DNA from: Opitutaceae bacterium
GTDB taxonomy: Bacteria; Verrucomicrobiota; Verrucomicrobiia; Opitutales; Opitutaceae
Direction: 5' to 3'
Assembly (NCBI GenBank): GCA_031254955.1
Contig: JAIRTK010000312.1
Location: 1-8,607, forward strand
DNA length: 8,607 nucleotides
Part shown: positions 5,978 to 8,607 of the stretch, in pieces
How the letters are laid out: every line of letters begins with the position of its first letter
How positions within the stretch are numbered: position 1 is the stretch's first letter
The notes under the pieces: model-generated
Database searches by the model: none
The model's input: the letters and a program-made list of their open reading frames with translations, nothing else
What the model was told of the DNA's origin: nothing
Program-made: the position numbers and the translations under genes

Positions 5978-6256
5978 ATGAACTACGTCCGCATCGACGG
6001 CACCATCACCGCCACCGCCTGCCACCCCAGCATGCGCGGCTTCCGCACGGTGATTTGCCAGCCCATCGACGCGACCGGCGCGCCCGCCGGCGACCCCATC
6101 CTCGCCATCGACCCCCACGGCGCCGCCCTCCACCAGCGCGCCATCCTCAGCACCGACGGCTCCACCACCCGCCAAGTCGTCCGCGACCCGCGCTCCCCCC
6201 TCCGCAACCTCATCATCGGCATCGCCGATGCGGAAAAATTAGAAAGGAGAAATTAG
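5978..6256 (+). CDS. BMC-P vertex protein 2 (EutN/CcmL family), repeat-derived C-terminus
   Basis: A 92-residue BMC-P protein of the pentamer vertex family. It begins MNYVRIDGTITATACHPSMRG (1-21), then FRTVICQPID (22-31) and AIDPHGAALHQRAILSTDGSTTR (43-65), the equivalent of the D-x-x-GAGxGD...GSSAR signature. It ends with SPLRNLIIGIADAEKLERRN. The glycine-acid part of the signature is changed to GAALHQ, so this copy is diverged. The last codons (gaa aaa tta gaa agg aga aat tag) lie inside the left arm of a palindromic repeat. The repeat therefore supplies the final six or seven residues and the stop codon; the ancestral protein probably ended differently. BMC-P 3 follows after 108 bp, all within that repeat and leader. 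Confidence 0.9.
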   Translation: MNYVRIDGTITATACHPSMRGFRTVICQPIDATGAPAGDPILAIDPHGAALHQRAILSTDGSTTRQVVRDPRSPLRNLIIGIADAEKLERRN

Positions 6257-6354
6257 AAATTAGAAAGTGAAACCATGAAACCAGCGGCAAACCGACCGGC
6301 GCGGCAGCGCCTCATTCCTAAATCCTAAATCCTAATTTCTAATTTCCAATTTCA
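6232..6354. repeat. Palindromic intergenic element, family C copy 2
   Basis: The left arm carries TTAGAAA-type units (6232-6267) and the right arm their complements (6312-6352). There is a perfect 14-bp inverted pair, 6249-6262 (gaaattagaaatta) with 6333-6346. The core has cgcggcagcgcct at 6300-6312, identical to 1830-1842 in copy 1, and both copies go on to a CATTCC box and AT-rich arm. The left arm overlaps the 3' end of BMC-P 2; the right arm ends about 10 bp before the BMC-P 3 start. Confidence 0.6.
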
Positions 6355-6364
6355 ACCCTTCCCC

Positions 6365-6706
6365 ATGCGCTTGGGCACAGTCATCGGCCGGGTCACGCTC
6401 ACCCTCCAGGAACCCGCTTACCGCGGCGGCGCCCTGCTGCTCATCCAACCTCTGACCCGCTCCCAATACGCCGGCCACTCGCAAAAAAAACTCCAGCAAA
6501 CCTCCGCCCGCCCCCCCGCCGCGCTCACCAAGGCAAACGCCCTCGTCGCCTACGACCAGCTCGGCGCCGCCCCCGGCCACATCGTCGGCTTCACCGAAGG
6601 CGCCGAAGCGTCCGCCCCCTTCCCCATCGACGCCCCCGTCGATGCCTACATTGCCTGCATCGTTGACCAAATCGACTACCACCCGCCATCGGAACCCGGC
6701 AAATAA
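6365..6706 (+). CDS. BMC-P vertex protein 3 (EutN/CcmL family)
   Basis: A 113-residue BMC-P protein, longer than the other two. MRLGTVIGRVTLTLQEPAYRG (1-21) is the standard first strand and turn, and GALLLIQPLT (22-31) the second. A loop of about 25 residues (SQYAGHSQKKLQQTSARPPA, 33-52) is inserted before the signature. NALVAYDQLGAAPGHIVGFTEGAEAS (58-83) then replaces the usual D-x-x-GAGxGD...GSSAR. PIDAPVDAYIACIVDQIDYH (87-106) closes the barrel. The inserted Lys/Gln-rich loop would project from the vertex surface and might contact cargo or a neighbouring facet. The ATG at 6365 gives a canonical N-terminus. A 321-bp non-coding gap follows before the aldolase. Confidence 0.9.
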   Translation: MRLGTVIGRVTLTLQEPAYRGGALLLIQPLTRSQYAGHSQKKLQQTSARPPAALTKANALVAYDQLGAAPGHIVGFTEGAEASAPFPIDAPVDAYIACIVDQIDYHPPSEPGK

Positions 6707-6805
6707 TCACCATCATCGACCATATACGTCCCATCGCTCCCATAACTCCCATTTCCCCTATCATCATCACCGCTGCCGCACCCTCTCGATTCTCAAATTA
6801 AAATT
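6707..6805 (+). other. Spacer after BMC-P 3, no gene
   Basis: This stretch is C/T/A-rich with several CAT and CCCAT repeats (for example tcaccatcatcgaccat near 6706-6722). I see no hairpin, terminator or coding frame. It is the first part of the 321-bp gap before the aldolase; the rest is the palindromic element and tandem repeats listed next. Confidence 0.4.
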
Positions 6806-6994
6806 AAGTGAACCTCTGAAAATTCAAAAACCAACCAACCGCGCACCGAGCAAAGCGACAGTCTGGCAAACCGCGAAAATCGCAAAATTTCCAACAAATA
6901 TTTTTTAAACAAATCATCCATTCCCCTCTAATTTGATATTTTGCGTCCTTTCGCGTCCTTTCGCGGTTCCAAATTAATTTTTAGAGATTCCCTT
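6806..6994. repeat. Degenerate palindromic element, family A/B copy 2
   Basis: The left end aagtgaacctctgaaaatt (6806-6824) is an imperfect inverted match of the right end aatttttagagattccctt (6976-6994). Inside, accgcgaaaatcgcaaaat (near 6870-6888) matches in inverse the stretch attttgcgtcctttcgcg-tcctttcgcggtt (6938-6967), with an 11-bp gcgtcctttc duplication on the right. The centre is AT-rich (aaatattttttaaa near 6896-6909). The ends resemble those of the element at 5723-5881, so I place both in one family; this copy is more decayed. Confidence 0.5.
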
Positions 6995-7017
6995 AACCTT
7001 AAACCTTAAACCTTAAA
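6991..7017 (+). repeat. CCTTAAA tandem repeat before the aldolase
   Basis: One 6-bp unit (ccttaa) and three exact 7-bp units (ccttaaa) run from 6991 to 7017. Then ctcaaaaacc leads to the ATG at 7028. A related hexamer run, also ending in ctc, precedes BMC-H 2. There is no Shine-Dalgarno. Confidence 0.6.
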
Positions 7018-7027
7018 CTCAAAAACC

Positions 7028-8122
7028 ATGGCTCAATTCCTCACCGCCCGCGAAGTCGAAAAACTCATTCGCAACGGCCGCCCCATTCCGGCCGACGCCA
7101 AACTCACGCCCAGCGCGCGCGATTACCTGACCGAACACGGCAAGTCTTCGCTCAATGCGCGTCCCGCCGCCGGCCCCTCCGCCGGCGGCAATGCGCTCCA
7201 AGCCGCCGGCGTCGGCATCGACCCCATCGTGCCCGACCACGAATACCAATGGACGCCCGGCGCCGACCCCAAGACCCCCGAAGCCATCGCCGCCTTCTTC
7301 ACCTCGCCCCCCATCGAAACCCTCAAACGCCGCATGGTGGACATCGGACGCCGCATGTGGGAAAAAGACTACACCGACGGCAACGGCGGCAACATCACCA
7401 TCCGCGTCGGCGACAACCTCGTCCTCTGCACCCCCACGCTCATCTCGAAAGGCTTCATGACCGCCGCGGACATCGGCCTCATCGACATGGACGGCAAACA
7501 ACTCGCCGGACGCCGCAAACGCACCAGCGAAGCCATGACGCACCTCGCGATCATGAAACGCCAGCCCCTCTGCAAATCCTGCGTGCACGCCCACCCCCCG
7601 CACGCCACCGCCTTCGCCGTCGCCCGCGTGCAGCCCCCCACCTGCCTCATCCCCGAAGCCGACATCTTCCTCGGCAAAATCGCCCTCGCCAAATACGAAA
7701 CCCCCGGCACCCCCGAAATGGCCGCCACCGTCGGCGAAGTCGGCAAGGACAACCAATGCGTCCTCCTGCTCAACCACGGCGTCATCACCTGGGGCAAGGA
7801 TGTCGAGGACGCCTACTGGAAAATGGAAAACGCCGACGCCTACTGCAAAACCATCTGGATCGCCTCCCAGCTCGGCGGCGAAATCGGCGACGGCGTGGGC
7901 GGCGCCAAGGCCCGCGACTTCATCAAAATCCGCAAAGCCCTTGGCATGCCCGACAACCGCGACGGCCTCCGCGAATGCGAACTCTGCGACAACAGTGATT
8001 TCCGCCCCGGCGTGATGTGCCGCGTCCCCGACACCCCCGCCGACCCCGCCGCCAACCCCGAAGTCGAGGCGCTCGTAAGCAAACTCACCGAGGAAATCCT
8101 GAAACAACTCGCGGCAAAATAA
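7028..8122 (+). CDS. Class II (zinc) sugar-phosphate aldolase with BMC-type terminal modules
   Basis: Class II aldolase/adducin family. In PVM-type compartments such enzymes cleave L-fuculose-1-phosphate and L-rhamnulose-1-phosphate to DHAP and lactaldehyde. The 364 residues exceed the roughly 215 of E. coli FucA because of added ends. The core has DGNGGNITIR (117-126), CTPTLISKGFMTAADIGLID (134-153), the likely catalytic Glu168 in RTSEAMTHLAI, Zn ligands His187 and His189 (CVHAHPPHATAFAV) and His250 (LLNHGVITWGKDVEDAYWKME). The N-terminus, FLTAREVEKLI (4-14) then LTPSARDYLTEHGK (26-39), resembles the start of the BMC enzyme EutT. A Gly/Ala/Pro linker (46-66) follows. The C-terminus (345-362, EVEALVSKLTEEILKQLA) is an amphipathic helix after a Pro/Ala stretch, a candidate encapsulation peptide. 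Four cysteines (C317, C320, C331 and C185) could hold a second metal. The substrate is inferred. Confidence 0.9.
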   Translation: MAQFLTAREVEKLIRNGRPIPADAKLTPSARDYLTEHGKSSLNARPAAGPSAGGNALQAAGVGIDPIVPDHEYQWTPGADPKTPEAIAAFFTSPPIETLKRRMVDIGRRMWEKDYTDGNGGNITIRVGDNLVLCTPTLISKGFMTAADIGLIDMDGKQLAGRRKRTSEAMTHLAIMKRQPLCKSCVHAHPPHATAFAVARVQPPTCLIPEADIFLGKIALAKYETPGTPEMAATVGEVGKDNQCVLLLNHGVITWGKDVEDAYWKMENADAYCKTIWIASQLGGEIGDGVGGAKARDFIKIRKALGMPDNRDGLRECELCDNSDFRPGVMCRVPDTPADPAANPEVEALVSKLTEEILKQLAAK

Positions 8123-8128
8123 AGAACC

Positions 8129-8318
8129 CCGCCCCAAGAGGCGGAGTATTGAAATTCACTGCAACGGATTCCGTTGCAGAAGAAAAAACAAACGCAGCAA
8201 GCTGCGAGGTATTAGACCCGAAGAAAACAAAGAAGAGGCAGGCCCCGAGAGGCCTTAAAGACACCGGCAACGGATTCCGTTGCCCTGAAAACCGAAGCAC
8301 GCTTCGAGGTATTGGACC
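8129..8318 (+). repeat. Cluster of small hairpins, three with (A)GGTATT-type tails
   Basis: The first 190 bases or so after the aldolase hold short perfect hairpins. Three are followed by a similar tail: ccgcc/ggcgg (8129-8144) then agtattgaa; cgcagc-aa-gctgcg (8193-8206) then aggtattagacc; cgaagc-ac-gcttcg (8293-8306) then aggtattggacc. A fourth, aggcc/ggcct (8240-8255), has a weaker tail (taaagacacc). Between them the palindrome gcaacgg-att-ccgttgc occurs twice exactly (8161-8177 and 8267-8283). Stem sequences differ while the tail is kept. The tail also follows the hairpin at 3602-3704. No T-runs follow, so they are not ordinary terminators. Confidence 0.6.
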
Positions 8319-8343
8319 TAAAAGTGAATAAAACCGGTTCGTC

Positions 8344-8607
8344 GCTCTTTTCGATGTCTGTTGCGGAAATTTCTAACCACGGAGAGCACAGAGTCCGGGT
8401 GTCATACCCTTTGCGAATGAAAATCCCCCTTCCGGTAGGGCGAGGCGTCCCGCCGAGCCGTGCGTCCCGCCGAGCCGTGTGAACCACTCGCGGCGCGGCG
8501 GGGCGCCGCGCCCGACCGGGAGGGGGATTTTGATTCGCAAAGGGTATGACACCCCGACTCAGTGCGCGCCGGGGGTAGAAATTTCCGCAACAGACATCGA
8601 AAAGAGC
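8344..8607. repeat. 264-bp long palindrome running to the window edge
   Basis: The right end is the reverse complement of 8344 onward, with a constant coordinate sum of 16951 and no indels. The outer 32 bp are perfect (8344-8375 with 8576-8607). A diverged patch follows (8376-8396 with 8555-8575), then 22 perfect pairs (8397-8418 with 8533-8554), then a GC-rich inner stem with scattered mismatches to about 8462 with 8489. The loop is about 26 nt (8463-8488). There is no coding frame of its own. The mismatches argue against a simple fold-back assembly artefact. The element may continue past 8607. It could be a non-autonomous mobile element or a large structured repeat. Confidence 0.7.
8445..8478 (+). 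repeat. Exact 17-bp tandem duplication inside the palindrome
   Basis: The unit gcgtcccgccgagccgt occurs at 8445-8461 and again at 8462-8478 without a gap. The first copy lies in the left arm of the palindrome and the second in its loop, so the duplication makes the apex asymmetric. Confidence 0.7.

Noticed and set aside
6642..6908. 88-codon frame after BMC-P 3
   Set aside because: It begins out of frame inside BMC-P 3 and continues into the palindromic element; His/Thr/Asn-rich with no domain.
7028..7150. Separate small gene fused by misread start at the aldolase N-terminus
   Set aside because: The frame is continuous with uniform codon use and a plausible Gly/Ala/Pro linker, and there is no internal stop or second start context.
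8124..8150. Intrinsic terminator after the aldolase
   Set aside because: The 5-bp GC hairpin at 8129-8144 is followed by agtattgaa, not a T-run, and the same arrangement recurs as part of a repeat family.
8017..8331. Small open frames over the region after the aldolase
   Set aside because: They read through the hairpin repeats; their codon use is unlike the genes here and the sequence is explained by the repeat cluster.

Overview
The window carries most of a bacterial microcompartment (BMC) operon. Ten complete genes lie on the + strand, preceded by the last 36 codons of an upstream gene. The set is a PduL-type phosphotransacylase, three BMC-H hexamer shell proteins, an acetate-kinase-family enzyme, three BMC-P (EutN/CcmL) vertex proteins, a PduP-like CoA-acylating aldehyde dehydrogenase and a long class II aldolase. 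This combination is the signature of the Planctomycetes-Verrucomicrobia (PVM) type BMC, which degrades L-fucose and L-rhamnose. High GC, C-ending codons, missing Shine-Dalgarno motifs and many small palindromic intergenic repeats suggest a verrucomicrobium, perhaps of the Opitutaceae. The taxonomic call is an inference from style and gene content, not from a marker gene.

Layout: 1-108, 3' end of an unidentified gene. 109-302, AT-rich dyad and a C-rich, G-poor leader. 303-980 pduL. 1155-1424 and 1478-1756, two BMC-H genes. 1883-3088 ackA-like kinase. 3228-3524, third BMC-H. 3763-4062 BMC-P. 4189-5679 aldehyde dehydrogenase. 5978-6256 and 6365-6706, two more BMC-P. 7028-8122 aldolase. 8123-8607 is non-coding, with a cluster of small hairpin repeats followed by a 264-bp palindrome that runs to the last base.

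Proposed pathway: the aldolase cleaves fuculose-1-phosphate or rhamnulose-1-phosphate to DHAP and lactaldehyde. The aldehyde dehydrogenase turns lactaldehyde into an acyl-CoA inside the shell, PduL exchanges CoA for phosphate, and the kinase recovers ATP and releases the acid (lactate). BMC-H proteins form the facets and pores, and BMC-P proteins cap the vertices. The aldehyde dehydrogenase and PduL have N-terminal amphipathic helices of the encapsulation-peptide kind. The aldolase has an N-terminal module resembling EutT and a C-terminal amphipathic helix. Sugar isomerase, kinase, lactaldehyde reductase and regulator are not seen here and may lie outside.

The most unusual features are: (i) acetate-kinase active-site changes (R to K, D to E, N to G at positions I align with Methanosarcina AckA); (ii) three BMC-H paralogues with three different pore motifs; (iii) spacers packed with at least four families of palindromic or tandem repeats, some reaching a start codon or supplying a stop codon; (iv) no Shine-Dalgarno motif before any of the ten genes, with C at -1 in all ten; and (v) the long terminal palindrome.
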